A stretch of DNA of 64,000 nucleotides from Pseudoscleropodium purum (taxonomy: Eukaryota > Streptophyta > Bryopsida > Hypnales > Brachytheciaceae), in contig OZ017801.1 of assembly GCA_963969395.1 (NCBI GenBank), positions 8,623,611 through 8,687,610 of the forward strand, given 5' to 3'. Below are positions 47,001 to 59,926 of the stretch, piece by piece. How positions within the stretch are numbered: position 1 is the stretch's first letter; each line of letters starts with the position of its first letter. Both the position numbers and the translations under genes were made by a program. A model generated the notes under the pieces. That model was not told the DNA's origin and ran no database searches. It worked only from the letters and a program-made list of their open reading frames with translations.

Positions 47001-47560
47001 GCTTGGATATAGAGCTAGGTGAGAATGCACCTTAAGAAATGCAATACATTTTATAAAAATTCCTTCATCAAGCAAATTGTCAAAATGCTCAAACACAAAC
47101 ACTCGAGCATACTTTAATTTATGTTAAAAAATATTCACGAGGAAAAAAAAGTAAGGGTTAAAAAAGAGAAAAGAATTGAAAGGTATTCATACCATTGAAC
47201 ATCTCCCAAATCTTAAATAAGCTCAAGAAGAACAACAATTCCTGTAAATGTAGGGCAAGGTTGACACTTCTTTGCCCATTTTTTTTGCCAATATCCTTTT
47301 CTTCAACATAAATTTTTTTTGAGTTTTTTGAAAAAATAATCATCCTAAAATTTTGGCATCTATTTTAAGAATGATTTTCCACCAATCCTACCATAAAACT
47401 ATAGTACGATACGATTTTCCTAACCACCACATCTGTTTCTTACTTCAAAGAGATACTACAATATTCATAGATGTTTTTATTTTTATTTTTATTTTTTTAA
47501 AGATATTTTTTTGAGATGTTTTTTAGTCACTGTGATATAAAAGGAGTGCTACTTATGAAA
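44035..47560. other. AT-rich intergenic DNA with short unsupported ORFs
   Basis: Open stretches of 60-80 codons occur near 44,518-45,227 on both strands, without motifs. One member of the dispersed CTCTCAT(T/C)TTCAAA repeat sits at about 46,007, and a TTTAAGGGTT fragment near 46,600. Confidence 0.35.
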
Positions 47561-47569
47561 ATCGTTTGA

Positions 47570-48340
47570 ATTCTATGACTTCAGCTCTGCTGCTGTTCTT
47601 AATTATGACAAAAGCGAAGGTCAATCTATGAATCCACAAATCTTCAGTTCTAAGTGGACCTGTTGGACTCCATCAGCAGTGATTGCATTCCTGAATTGAT
47701 GAATGACAGAAAACAGAAGGAATGACAGTGTCCAGGCAGGGGAAAAGTACCCAGCGACAAGCGGCACCCCAGCCAGTTGACTCGGTAAATGCACCATTAC
47801 AGCACATAAGACACACAATCAAATCCGTGGGAAGGGGAATCCAATAATTATTAAAGCCACAGGGGGCCAACCCTAAGTACTGAACTAAGTCAGTGTTCGG
47901 GAAACTTTTTGAGTTTTACCAGGTAATTTCTCATATTCAACAGGTTTTTGTCTTTTTGAAGAAATGAGTCCCGTTATCTTCTCTGTTTTTTTTTAACTCT
48001 AAATAGAAAATTACAGATTTTGTCATTGTTTTCAAATTGCAACCGATTTTTTCCCCAAATCCACTGGCTAACTTTGAACTAACTGCCGGTTTTTTCCAAT
48101 CATTGAACTAAGTACCCAACTGGCTGGCTGTCTCTGCAGAAGAGGCCCTTTGAGTGAAACCCCTTTTTTTTTGGTTTCCATCAAATTTTGTCCCAATTGA
48201 ACTGAATTGAGTTGCATTGCATTGGCTAGTTTGGCCAAGAGAGGTCCCTTTCTTCGGATGTCTTTTTATCCTCCTCCATACCCACACCACCTCACCCTGC
48301 ATGGCACCAGAAGAAGAGCAAGTGGTATTTACAACTTTAA
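47570..48340. other. Less AT-rich island without a recognisable gene
   Basis: Two blocks (about 47,580-47,890 and 48,060-48,330) are richer in GC and contain 60-70-codon open stretches on both strands. No splice-consistent reading or known motif could be assembled. They could be remains of a gene or promoter. Confidence 0.25.
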
Positions 48341-48344
48341 TGTT

Positions 48345-49508
48345 GAATTCTGTCTAATATTTTCACTACAAAATATTAGAGTTCAAAATGTACAAACTTT
48401 CAAATGTCCCTTCAGAATTCTACGTTGACTTCTAGGAATTCTACTTTAGTCCAAATTAACTCCAAAGAGTCTTTATGTTTACTAAGTGGATAATGAATGT
48501 TTTGCAAGAGCTTATAGTGGGAAGTATAAAAAATGAATTAACTACATCCAATTATGTTAAAATAGCAAATTTTGTCTATTATTTAGTGATGTGACTTGCA
48601 TAGACACATGTTGCTTTATAATTTTGTTTACTTCACATAATAAGGAGAACAAATGGAAATCTCACCAAAACAATAATTTTATATTGAAATTTTGTTAGGT
48701 CTATAATTTTTTTTGATAAAAGGCCCTAAATCTACATTTTCTTCTCTATAAGGGCCTCTTAGGGTTTAAGAAGTACCATGGGGGAAACAAGTGGAGTGAT
48801 GTATATCATGTGCAAAATTTTAATTAGGTCTCTATATTCAATTTCTATAGTGAAATTATTGTATTCCAAATTGTAAGAATATAAAGTCACTAGATTGAAT
48901 CTATATCAAAAAACAACTTTACACAATAGTTACACGCACCCCTATGCATCCAATACAAAATTATTGTATTTAAAGCTTTTAGATACATATAATCATAAAT
49001 TATTATAGTAATAAAATGTTCTTCCAAACACAAGTAGAAAAATGTTATATAGTTAAAAAAAATTTGTGCACAAAACAAAGTATTCCTATAATTAAAAAAT
49101 TCTTCTATACAAATTATAAAGTATTAGAATGGTAAAAATATTCTTCCAAATAGATGTTAGAAAGTATCTTTGAAAAGAAATTTGTTCTTTTTCAAGTACT
49201 AATCAAAATATTTCCACAATTAGAATTGTTTCTATATAAGGATTAAAGTACTCATTTGGCAAAAGAACATCTCATACGCATAATCTCAAAGAAATAAAAG
49301 CACCCTTAGAAAAAAATGAGAGTAACAATAGAAATGATAGTAAAGTAGAAATAAAATTTATATAGGTCAAGTCCACTTTGCAATTCAAATTCATCACAAC
49401 AATTTTCACTAAAAACTTGTCAATAACTTATGTACAATTTGGATAATTATGTAACAATTGATCACCATCTACGTCAATGTCTAAAAATTCTTTACCAATA
49501 AATATTTA

Positions 49509-49539
<31 letters not shown>

Positions 49540-50415
49540 ATTTTTGACACTAATGAAGAGCTTTTGAAACAAATAAAGATGTAATGTCAAATTTCATTCA
49601 AATATAATAATACAAAGGAGTAAATATAGATTTTGCAAATTCAAATTTCCATAGAGATTTGAAAATTCGCACTTTATAAAAGATCAATTCAAATGCCAAT
49701 TTGAAAGAATCTATCCAAGTTCATCATTATTATTTTCAAAGACCATTGGCCTTAAAGGATGAGCCCCAAAGAATAAAGAAAACCCAACAACTAGAGGTGA
49801 TGATGAATGTTTTCAAGATCTTATTGCAAAAGCTACATGAATTAGATGAAGTGCATCTAAATACGATGAAATGAATTTTTGGGATATTTTTCAGCAAAGT
49901 AGGTAACTTGGCCATTCCATACTTTATATAGTTTGTGCATGAATCTAAATTAGTTCGTATTATAAAAAGAAGAAAAATAATCCTTGTAATGGTAAAGATT
50001 TTCAATCAATCACAAAATGACATATTGCACGTACTTTTGTTTAGATACTTGATCTCTTTCCTAAATGCATGACTTTTTTCTTATAGTTATATGGAAAGAA
50101 GAACTCTAGTCCAATTGGGCTTATGTGAATGAAATATATTTGTTCAAGATTTTATAATAAAGTTAACTTTGATATAGGGAGAAAGTTCATGAACAACATT
50201 CCCATCTTGCAAAGTGTAGAATCTAGGTTGAATCTATCTCTACTACTAAAAAAATATATGCAATATTAAGTTTGTACAACTTCTTATGGTGGCTCATTAG
50301 ACATTGGCACTTGTTGGTGTTTTTCAAGTCTTTGTTTGAGTAAGGTAACATCCATGGATTATTGAATGGCATTTTATGTATTTGAATATTAAAATGAGGC
50401 TAGTAGATGCTTGTT
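48345..50415. other. AT-rich intergenic DNA with simple repeats
   Basis: An (AT)n-(AG)n microsatellite lies at about 49,511-49,540. A minus-strand 89-codon open stretch at 49,736-50,005 has no recognisable features. Confidence 0.4.
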
Positions 50416-50419
50416 AATC

Positions 50420-50645
50420 TTGAAGTGTGTCGACGTCCATATTCTGAATGATGAACAAAGCACTTCGAAGAGTTGTATAGTCCAACAAACTTTTCATTCA
50501 TCCAATGTAATACTTGAATCTTGAAAAGACAACCTTTCTTAATGACCAAATTCATGAAATTGTAGTAAATGATATTTCTGTAAAAAGATATAAGCCAAAA
50601 TGTGCAAAAAATTGAAAAAGGATTGAGGCATTAAGGGGTTAATGC
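50420..50645. mobile_element. Second copy of the 269-bp small element
   Basis: From GTCCATATTCTGAATGATGA through CAAACTTTTCATTCATCCA and GTAAATGATATTT to GGGGTTAATG it parallels 41,040-41,292 in the same orientation. Its left end has lost the TTAACCC motif. Confidence 0.6.
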
Positions 50646-50919
50646 ACTGAGCCTCTTGTTCAAGTTGTGAGGATTAAGATTGGACCAAAATTCCATCTTC
50701 TTCTTTGTTTGCATGGAAGACTCCACCTACGGTTAAAAATGTTATGAGAGGTGATAATATTAATTCCTGAAAGAACAAAACCTATCACCAAGGCAGTGAG
50801 CCCAACATGATCATTCAGAATTTTGATGTACTAATTCTTCATTTCTACACTAATCATGAAAGTCCTCTATCCAACCCAAAACGTCCACATCGTCCTTCCA
50901 GGGTTAAATTACCTCTGGC

Positions 50920-51591
50920 TCTTATTACTGTTTCCACTTCAAATTCTTCCCCCGTTTTAAGGCAAGTGAAGTACAAAAAATTCAGGTCATTCATTCCAGG
51001 TTAGCCAGGTGGGTCGCGTTCCCACATCGCGGGCTCCCCTCTTCCCACCCAACACGCGGCTTTGCTCTGTCTGTGACAACCGTGTTCCCAACTTCCCACC
51101 CCTACAAAACCGCCAACCCCGCCCGAGAACCACGGTCAAACCCGAAAACCACGGGAGAACCCCATGACCACTCTTCTGCTTCCCCTTTGCCTACGCCCGT
51201 CAGCTTCGCCCTCTCCTTACAAAAATCCCCCCTCGCTTCGTCTTTTCCGCTTTTGGTAAATGGCAGAGTGCAGCAGCAGCAGCTTTCGCCCATGGGCACA
51301 TCTACACCTTTTTCTGCATCCCAATTTCTCCCTGCACGCACTTGGAGGCTAGAATTCTCCAAGCCTGAAGAACAAAGCGAAACGTGGGAGAATCAGAGTT
51401 GACTGGGTCGGTGTAGGCCATGTGCAACGACAGAAATAATTGTAGGAAAATTTGTGGAGCTGGTGGGAGGATGGTGACTTTGTTGTAGCGGTCAGTAGTG
51501 AGGATGGTGAACTTGGAGTGACTACGCTAGTCGTGAGACAGAGGGTGTGTGTCGTGGTTTGGGTGTGTTGGGGGACGATCGAGGGGTAGCG
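50920..51591 (+). promoter_or_regulatory. GC-rich upstream and leader region of the MCTP gene
   Basis: Base composition rises sharply from about 50,950, with many C-rich words, marking the promoter and 5' leader of the gene starting at 51,592. A 109-codon open stretch (51,073-51,402) lies here; it ends well before the gene start and has proline/serine-rich, low-information content, so I do not call it a gene. No TATA box is obvious. The transcription start cannot be placed. Confidence 0.4.
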
Positions 51592-54500
51592 ATGACGGTT
51601 CGCAAGCTCATCGTGGAGGTCGTGGCAGCGAAAGCGCTGATGCCCAAGGATGGACAAGGCTCCACGAATGCGTACTGCGTGGTACGGCTATGGAGCCCAC
51701 TTCAGTTTCGGGAATTGCTGTCTGTCTGTCTGTGTGTGTGTGTGTGTGTGTTGGTGTTGGTGTTGTCGGCCGAAGTGTGTTCGTGAAGTTTGGATTTGGT
51801 GGTGGTTACTGAATTGTGGTGGAAGTGGAGATGAGTTGAGCTTGTACTGCATTTGAGCGAGAGAACTGGTTGTTCTTGAGGGTTTGAATTTGAACGGGAG
51901 TATCTTTTTTGGTGTGTGTGTGCAGCTGGATTACGCTGGGGAGCGGAAGAGGACCAGGGTTAAGCCCAAAGATCTTGATCCCACTTGGAATGAGAAGGTA
52001 CTATTGGGAGCACTAATTCTCTAGTGGCTTAGTTCAACTCGGTAATCTTCATGTTGATCTACAATGAAAGCTCGTCACTTTGAGCGCTTCTAGATTGTGC
52101 GCCTTTTCTCGATTTCGACGCTTAGGAATCTCTAGTTTTTTAGGGATGGTGTCAATTTAAGAGTTCACAGGACGTAAACTCGTTGGATATTCCAGTTGTA
52201 CAAGTCTCCAGCTACTATGGAAATTTCTAGAACGGAGTCACTTTTTGAATTCCATCCCCGCTGCATTAGTATTGCCAGAAATTGCCAGAATCTGAAATTC
52301 TGAGGGTGGAATCCGTGTCAGAAGACACACTGAGGATGTTTCATGGAGGGACTGTGAGAGTGTTTTAAATTTCAGGGGGTGGAGTAAACTGGGGAGCAAA
52401 AGCCTTTCAGTGTCGTTTCACGCTACTCGTTTGGTTACGGCTATTTGTGAGTATAAGCAGAGAACCGGGGTCATCTGAACATAACGATTGGGTGTGTGCA
52501 GTTTGAGTTTGTGATCAATGACATTGGAATGCCTGGAGACTTGGAAATCGTCGTTCAAAACGAACGAAATAGTGGCACTGGAAGGCGAAGTAGTTTCTTA
52601 GGGAAGGTGACTATTCCTATCACCACTGTTCCTCAGAAACCTGAATTACGATGGTACCCGTTGCAAAAGCGAGGTCTGTTCTCGAATATCAAAGGCGACT
52701 TGGGGTAAGTTCCAGTCGTGTCATTACTAAGTTTTGGAGTTTTTTTAGCCCCTGTTACTTGAAGTTGGGAGCAGCTGCTACTGCATGAATGTAAGTTAGA
52801 GGGTACTGTTTCTCTCACGGGAAGCATGAACATACAGTATGTAGGAGAGTGTTTTTTGGGAGAGGAACAGAGGTTTTGAGAGATTACTTTGGGTACTGGA
52901 GCCAAATCTGTTCGAGATGGAGTTCTTGTCAATGTGTACGATTTTCATATGCTTTCATTCAATGTGGGAGGTTGTAGACAACCCTATTGCTATTCATAGA
53001 ACAATTGCCATAGACAGTTAGCCAAGTCATGCTTACACCCAACTTGCGTGAATGCTAAGCATGTATAGGAATAGTCGAGTTGTGGTTGGTAACCGAGGAC
53101 AGTATAGGAACCACGGAATCACATTTTCCTAACGGTTTTAGTATCCTCTACTTCAATGACGAAAGTTTTGCCTCAGCAGTATCTAAGGAAGTTCAAAATT
53201 CGGAGTTCGAGACTTTCAGTCTCTAGTGGTTCCCGATTCTTAAGGTTTCTGATGTTCTGTCTTCAGGCTGAGGATCTGGTGGCAAGCAGGCGAGCAGATC
53301 TTACAGCACAGGGTGGACCAAGAGATTGGCGGAGGAGGAGGAGGAGTCTACATACCAAGTCCGATGGGGAAACCAAACATAGCCAAGGCCGACAGACAAC
53401 CAGAAGGGCTGAGGCCTAACGTATTAACTGTACCAGAGATGGATTTTACAGTGAAGGAAACCAATCCTGACTTGGGAAAGGCCGTGGATTACAGACAGCA
53501 CTTCGACCTTGTTGAGCAGATGTCGTACTTGTTCGTCCGCGTGGTTAGGGCCAGGGACCTTCTGGGAAAAGACGCAAACGGGTTTAGTGATCCGGTAAGT
53601 CTATTTGGATATCTTGTCTTTGCTTACCTTATGATTTTTTCACTACTGGAAAGCCCTTGCTGAAACAACATAAAAAAGTCAACATAAAGATGTTGATTTG
53701 TGATTACAACTTGTCAGTCTTGGATGATCCATTGCTGATGAGCTTGTTGTGGATAAATATTGCTGGAACAGTACGTGAGGATCGCCGTGGGGCCTGTTAG
53801 AGCCGAGAGCCGGATCATAAAGCGAGACCTCAACCCAGAATGGAATCAAGTGTTCGCGATTGGCAGAGACAAGATTCAGGGTGGAGCACTTGAGTTGTCA
53901 GTTTGGGATGCGGTAATTACTTCAGATCACAAAAACTAGTTTTGAAAGGGCTTACACTTCAATCATCTACAAGGACTACATCAATTTTTGTACTGATATA
54001 TGGACGTGCTAACAGGACAAGCTATCCAAGGACGATTTCCTTGGAGGTTTCATGATTGATTTGCACGGGGTCCCCTCAAGGAAGCCCCCCGAAATGCCGT
54101 TGGCTCCACAGTGGTATAAGCTGGAGGCGAAGACTGGCAAGGGAAATGTCAGAGGTACTTCGATCCACGGAAGCCATCGTTTTAATTTTTTTATTATATA
54201 TATATATGAAAGTGAACAAGATGATGATGGTGATAAACTTGCTTGAAATATTCTTGAGCAGTTCAAATAGAACTCTTGTACATTTTTATAATAACAGCGC
54301 TTATTTTCCGTTTAGACTCTGTTTGCAAAATTGTGCAAGATTGTTTACGAAATGTGCAGTTGTGCACTGTTGCTACACCTTGCATACCTCTAGAAATGTG
54401 ATATTTTACAGTTGTCAGTTTGTAGTTTTGCGGTACAAATATGGGTCCTTCTTTTTACAATGCCTGAAAACTTTTACATTATAAAAGAGTCTGTTTAGTG

Positions 54501-57500
54501 CACGCAACACTTGGTTTAACATTGGGAAACTGGATGTTTAAATCAGGAGAAATTATGGTCTCGATTTGGTGGGGCTCTCAGGCCGACGAGGCTTTTCCTG
54601 AAGCTTGGCAGTCCGACACTGGTGGGCAAGCCCAATTTCGCTCCAAAGTGTACTTGTCACCGAAGTTGTGGTACTTGAGGGTTAATGTGATCGAGGCTCA
54701 GGATTTGGTGACATTTGATAATCATCCTCCAGACTCGGTATGTATTCTAGTGCCGAACATGTGGAATAAAAATACTTACCCTCAGTTCTGTCCTCTTCGA
54801 CTCTCGAAATGCGATTCTTTTTAATCAATTCCTTGTCCTCTTTTATCCTAGTTCCTGTAATATAAGTTACTTAATGTCATTCTGTACTGGCTTATTGGTT
54901 GCTTGCAGGTCGTCAGGGTACACGTGGGGCCTTACCAGACCTTGTTTACACGACCAGCTCCATCTAGAACTGGCAGTCCATTCTGGAACGAGGACTTAAT
55001 GTTCGTTGCTGCGGAGCCTTTTGATGACATGATGTTTCTCTTTATTGAAGATAGATCCGGCCCTAAAGTAAGAATCTGTATTTGATCAATTTTTAAAGAT
55101 TTTAAACATTTATTTATAAACTAATCACAATAGAATTGTGAGGAGAGGAGAATTACCTGCTGGAGATGCCTGACCCTCTTGCTAATTATGCAGATTGACA
55201 TCCTGGGTCATGCAAGGATTCCTCTGAACAGTATAGAACGTCGCATCGATGGTCGTCCTGTAGCTTCAAGGTGAATCGACCTTAACCATTAATTTTTCAT
55301 CTGATCTTCCATCACACGGTTTCTTCTTCTTCGTGGAGATGCACTATTTCCTAGTCTTGTGAAACACTAGACCGTACATCACATTTTAGTGTATGTATCG
55401 GTGAACACCACTTTAGGATCTTGGGATCTCTTGTTGTCCAAATGGCAACTGGTCACTTGCTGCTTGAGTGGTGGTCTGAAGTACACAATTTAACAAGAAA
55501 AACTCATTTACTCTATGGCGCACTAGTTTGGTGTTACATTAAATCATGGAGCACTAAATTGTATTAACAGTGTGGGCGATTATTCAGTAGCATTCATTTA
55601 TTTATATGTTCAATTAACTATATTAATTCGTAGTATTTAATCATATGATTCCACTGTTGTCAAATGGGGTTTCGGTTGTAGAGAGATCATGCCGTGTCTC
55701 ATGAACGTGGTGATGAATCAGATGGTATGTATTGGAAAGGGAGGGTGGACAAGGGGGTGCATTTCTAGGGCGGATCCATCTCCGACTTTGTTTTGATGGT
55801 GGCTACCATGTCATGGACGAGTCGGCGAACTACGTCAGTGACACACGGCCCACTGCAAGGCAGCTATGGAGGCATCCTTTGGGCGTCTTGGAACTGGGTA
55901 TTCATGGGGCTAATAACCTCCTTCCCATGAAGACTACCAAGGATAGTCGTGGAAACACTGACGCATATTGTGTTGCCAAGTTTGGGCCCAAGTGGGTTCG
56001 CACTCGCACCATTTTCGAGAGTTTCAATCCTCGATGGAATGAGCAGTATACCTGGGAGGTTCATGATCCGTGCACAGTTCTCACTGTCGGTGTATTTGAC
56101 AATCGGTACTTGAAGTTCTAGTACCTTCCAGCGTCACTTTTTTCTGTTCAGGACTGTTTTCCTTTTCAGTTGAAGGTCCAAGAAACCCGAATCCGGGCTT
56201 TCCTTAGCAGTTTTGTGTAGGTCATACGGGTACTATCTTTTGTCCAAATTTGCTGTAATTTTTTGACCGACAGGTACAGCGTTCTTCAGTGACATTGGTG
56301 ATATTTAATTGGTCCAATCTGAGTTACATGTTTCACAATTTGATCATGCGAAGTGAAAAATCTGAAATTATGAATCCTTGGTCTTGTATAGGTTAATGTG
56401 TGTGCTTATATCCCTGCATTTGACTGACTTTTAGAGTCTGATTACTATATAATAGATTGCTGGCCGTTCAGGCACTAGCTTCAATTCTGTGTTCTCTAAC
56501 GGGTCATGTCTATAATCTGACCTTATGCTTTGGATAATGCAGCCACACGCATCCGATAGGACCTGCAGGGACTATGAAAGATTTACCAATTGGGAAGGTG
56601 CGAATCAGGCTTTCCACCCTGGAGAGCGACCGTGTATATACTAATGCCTACCCCTTGCTGGTTGTAACTCCTCAAGGAGTGAAGAAAATGGGCGAGCTGG
56701 AGCTTGCAGTTCGGTTTTCATGTGCGTCGACAGTGAATCTGATGCACGCGTACCTTCAGCCTCAGTTGCCTCGAATGCACTATTTCTACCCTCTGGATCC
56801 AAGGCAGCTGGAGAGTCTCCGTGTTGCTGCCATGAACATTGTGGCTTTGCGCTTGATGCGTTCTGAACCTCCTCTGAGGCAGGAGGTTGTGCAGTTTATG
56901 TTGGACACAGAGGCTGAGCGTTGGAGTATGCGGAGGAGCAAAGCCAATTACTACAGGATAATGGTATGCTCTAATTTTTAGATTACGGACTTTGTTAGGA
57001 GTGCACATGACTTGTTGTAATACTTGCATTAGGAAACTAAACTTGCTTTGTACTTGGCAGGGTGTGCTGAATGGAGTGTTGGCTGTGATGAACTGGTTCA
57101 CCGACATCTGTAGCTGGAAAAGCCCCATCACCACGGTACTTGTCCATATTCTTTACTTGATTCTTGTGTGGTACCCAGAGCTCTTCCTGCCCACGGTGTT
57201 CCTGTATATGTTCTTGATTGGGTCTTGGAACTATCGTTTCCGATCGCGAACGCCGCCCTTTATGGATGCCAAGCTCTCACAAGGAGAATTTATTGGTGAC
57301 CTTGATGAGCTGGAGGAAGAGTTTAATGTTGTTCCAGCCAATAGAGCTCAAGAGGTCAGTACATTCAGTCCCTCTTTATTTCGTACAGTTCAATCATTGA
57401 ATTAGCTTCTCTCGTCGAATGTCTTTCTTCACAAAATATCGAAACTGAAGTGCGAAATGGCACACTTTCAGGTCTTGAAGTACAGATATGAGAGACTTCG

Positions 57501-58291
57501 AGGTGTGGCAAGTCGGATACAAAATGCTCTGGGTGACCTTGCCAGCATGGGTGAGAAGATTCATTCTTTGCTCAGTTGGCGTGATCCAAGGTATGAAAAT
57601 TTAGTCCTCCCCAAATCCTCTGCAGTTCACTAAACAAATTTAGCTTGGATATCGTAACCATGCCATTGACTGCACACCAAATTTTCAATTGGCTTAGCAA
57701 TTCGAAGTTACGCTATTACAACTATTGACGGTTGAAACTGCATTACAACTATTGACGGTTGAACCTTTCAGAAGAAGAATGGCTTTAAAAAATTCAAGTA
57801 CATATGTGATTTATATTGCAGTTAGTGATGAATATTCAAAATTTTATTAGAAACAAGTGCTTTCCATTCACTAGCCTTATGATTGCAAGTCTACAGTCCA
57901 TGAACATGTGAAAAAAGTGCACAAGAATGAGACTTTCACAAGTGAACAAAATCTATTTGCATCCATTAGTGTGCGGTGAGTGCATCGAGAATCATAAGTG
58001 TGCAGTCACTAGCATGTCTTCCCTACCTGTAATTCAAAGTAAATCCAATTCCCCTCTGAGTTCCGCAAATATTTACTAATGATAATATTGGCTTGCCTAT
58101 GCAGGGCGAGTGCAGTATTTATCGCATTCTGCTTAATATCAGCCATAGTTCTGTACGTGACACCTTTCCAAGTGGTGGCAGTACTGCTGGGAATCTACAC
58201 ATTGCGGCATCCGCGGTTTCGTAATCCTCTTCCTTCTGTGCCTTTGAACTTGTTCAAGAGGCTACCCTCCCAGGCTGACCGTATTCTATGA
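51592..58291 (+). CDS. MCTP: Multiple C2 domain and transmembrane region protein (MCTP)
   Basis: MCTPs tether endoplasmic reticulum to plasma membrane at plasmodesmata. Exons: 51592-51681, 51926-51997, 52502-52704, 53267-53594, 53772-53912, 54016-54154, 54547-54737, 54909-55067, 55194-55270, 55722-56105, 56543-56963, 57061-57354, 57472-57590, 58105-58291. All 13 introns are GT-AG and phases agree, giving 934 residues. C2A (about 1-120) starts MTVRKLIVEVVAAKALMPKD and includes ERKRTRVKPKDLDPTWNEK. A linker with six glycines follows near 146. Further C2 domains lie at about 205-325 (VRARDLLGKDANGFSDPYV), 365-500 and 545-690 (RGNTDAYCVAKFG, NPRWNEQYTWEV). The PRT_C region has hydrophobic segments at about 756-790 and 876-906. 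An in-frame ATG 45 bases upstream is less likely. The length fits full-length family members. Confidence 0.93.
51714..51762 (+). repeat. TGTC/TG microsatellite in MCTP intron 1
   Basis: A CTGT run passes into a (TG)n run and TTGGTG copies directly after the first exon. It creates spurious cysteine/valine open frames. Confidence 0.7.
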
Positions 58292-59926
58292 TACATCTCG
58301 ACTTGCTTGAACAGTAGCACAAGAGGTGGAGACATCGTTTTTACTAGCCAACGTGTTGGTCTCCTCGTTAATTTTGTACTATGTCAAAAACATTACTAGT
58401 GCTCATAATGAACTGACACCGCTCTTGGTTCTGTTTCTTTAGGTAGAGAACACTCCTGTAAATGAAGCCTTAATTTGGTGTGGTACTACTGGTTAGTACT
58501 GACATTTTAGGTGGTAATTTACATTGTACAGACACGGATATTTAACTGCACAGAACGTGACTTCCTGATGGGTCCGGAGTTTATTCCGACCCTCTAATTT
58601 TGCATTATTTTTTGCCACAGCTCTTCTTTCCTTCCAGGTTTGAGGTATTCCCTGGATTGATATATTTCATGTTAGTGTGGTATTTGTCTGTTTTGCTACC
58701 CCGTATTCAAGGTAGAGAATACTAGTTGCGTCACTTTTAGTATTTTTACAAGCTTAGCACTGATTTTGGAGAGATCCTGGGGTCCAAAATCCAAAGTTTT
58801 TTTTATTACTATGAATGGAATTCATATGCAAATTCAAAGTTGGGACATTGTAGACTTATATAAGTAACCAGACTATTCCCATGTACACTCAGTGGCCCGA
58901 CACATGATGGAAATTTTAGCGAAGGCATGCTTGTACTACGTTACATGATAAAGATTGCATTGTGTATGATGTGAGCCATAGAGTGGTTACTGTGGGTACC
59001 GATAATGGGGGACAGCACTGGGGATAGGTTCTTGACGGTTTTAAGGCCACACTTGTTGCAGACTGGCAGCCAATGCATGGGTAAAAATGTTTATGGAGAG
59101 AAGGTGGCAATGGCATTTTTTACAAGAGTTTGCAGGTTATTGATTTGATTCTCCACTTTGACGACTGAGGTTTGGATGGATTGTCTAATTGGTGGTGGAA
59201 GACAGAATTGCCAATTTGAAAAACTTTATTTAAATTGAAAGTACAATCTATTCAGGGTACAAGAATTTGAAATCTATTTACCCACTTTACGACTGAGTTG
59301 GCAGTCAGTTTCTTGGCCAGGGGGGTTGGCCCTTCAGTATCTCTACCAGAATAACCGAACATAGTGTACAGGTATCAACTTCATGAGAAGTAATCTCCAA
59401 AGGCATTTGCTCTGGGTCAAGTATAACATTCTTAGTTCCCAAAAAATAAAACATTGCGCACTGATGAGACTTACTTCCATACAAGAAGGTGTGCCATGCC
59501 TCCATCACAATTTCAGCGAACTGAAGTCGGAGCGCACACAAAACACAGATACCGGAGCATTACTTCACGAACACCTTCATCTGTTTACAAACACGTAGTT
59601 GAAGCGCAATGTAAACGGATGTAAGGCTTCCTGGACTACTCAAAATGTCGCATTGATAACAGATCACAAGAAATAGTTTCACAGCTACAAAACATGGGCA
59701 GCTTCCCAACTTAGTACGTCATGTACCGTCACAAAAAAAGTTATAAAATACCATGATTTGATTCCGAATTTATGGGCAGTCTCATTGAGCTAACGAAAAC
59801 AAAACCCTAAACGATAATTGCACGCCAATCGGTGCAAGAGGGGTCACCACTGACTTGACAACTCAACACCTCAGGTCTTGGGACCCGGGAAAGTGTCTGG
59901 AAATTAGTTGTCCTAGCAGGAGCAGA
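58292..59926. other. Convergent intergenic region (3' ends of MCTP and the BTB/BACK gene)
   Basis: About 1.6 kb between two genes transcribed toward each other. It should hold both 3' untranslated regions. The open stretches at 58,916-59,116 and 59,305-59,598 show no motif, and I support no further gene here. Confidence 0.55.

Noticed and set aside
49511..49540. AT/AG microsatellite as a possible regulatory element
   Set aside because: Simple repeat far from any supported gene.
51073..51402. 109-codon ORF upstream of MCTP
   Set aside because: Proline/serine-rich with no motif, in a GC-rich leader where long open frames arise by chance, and an 86-codon antisense frame overlaps it.
51547..51591. 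In-frame upstream ATG extending MCTP by 15 residues
   Set aside because: The family's C2A usually starts directly at a sequence like MTVRKLIVEV, and the extension (MCRGLGVLGDDRGVA) has no counterpart that I know of.
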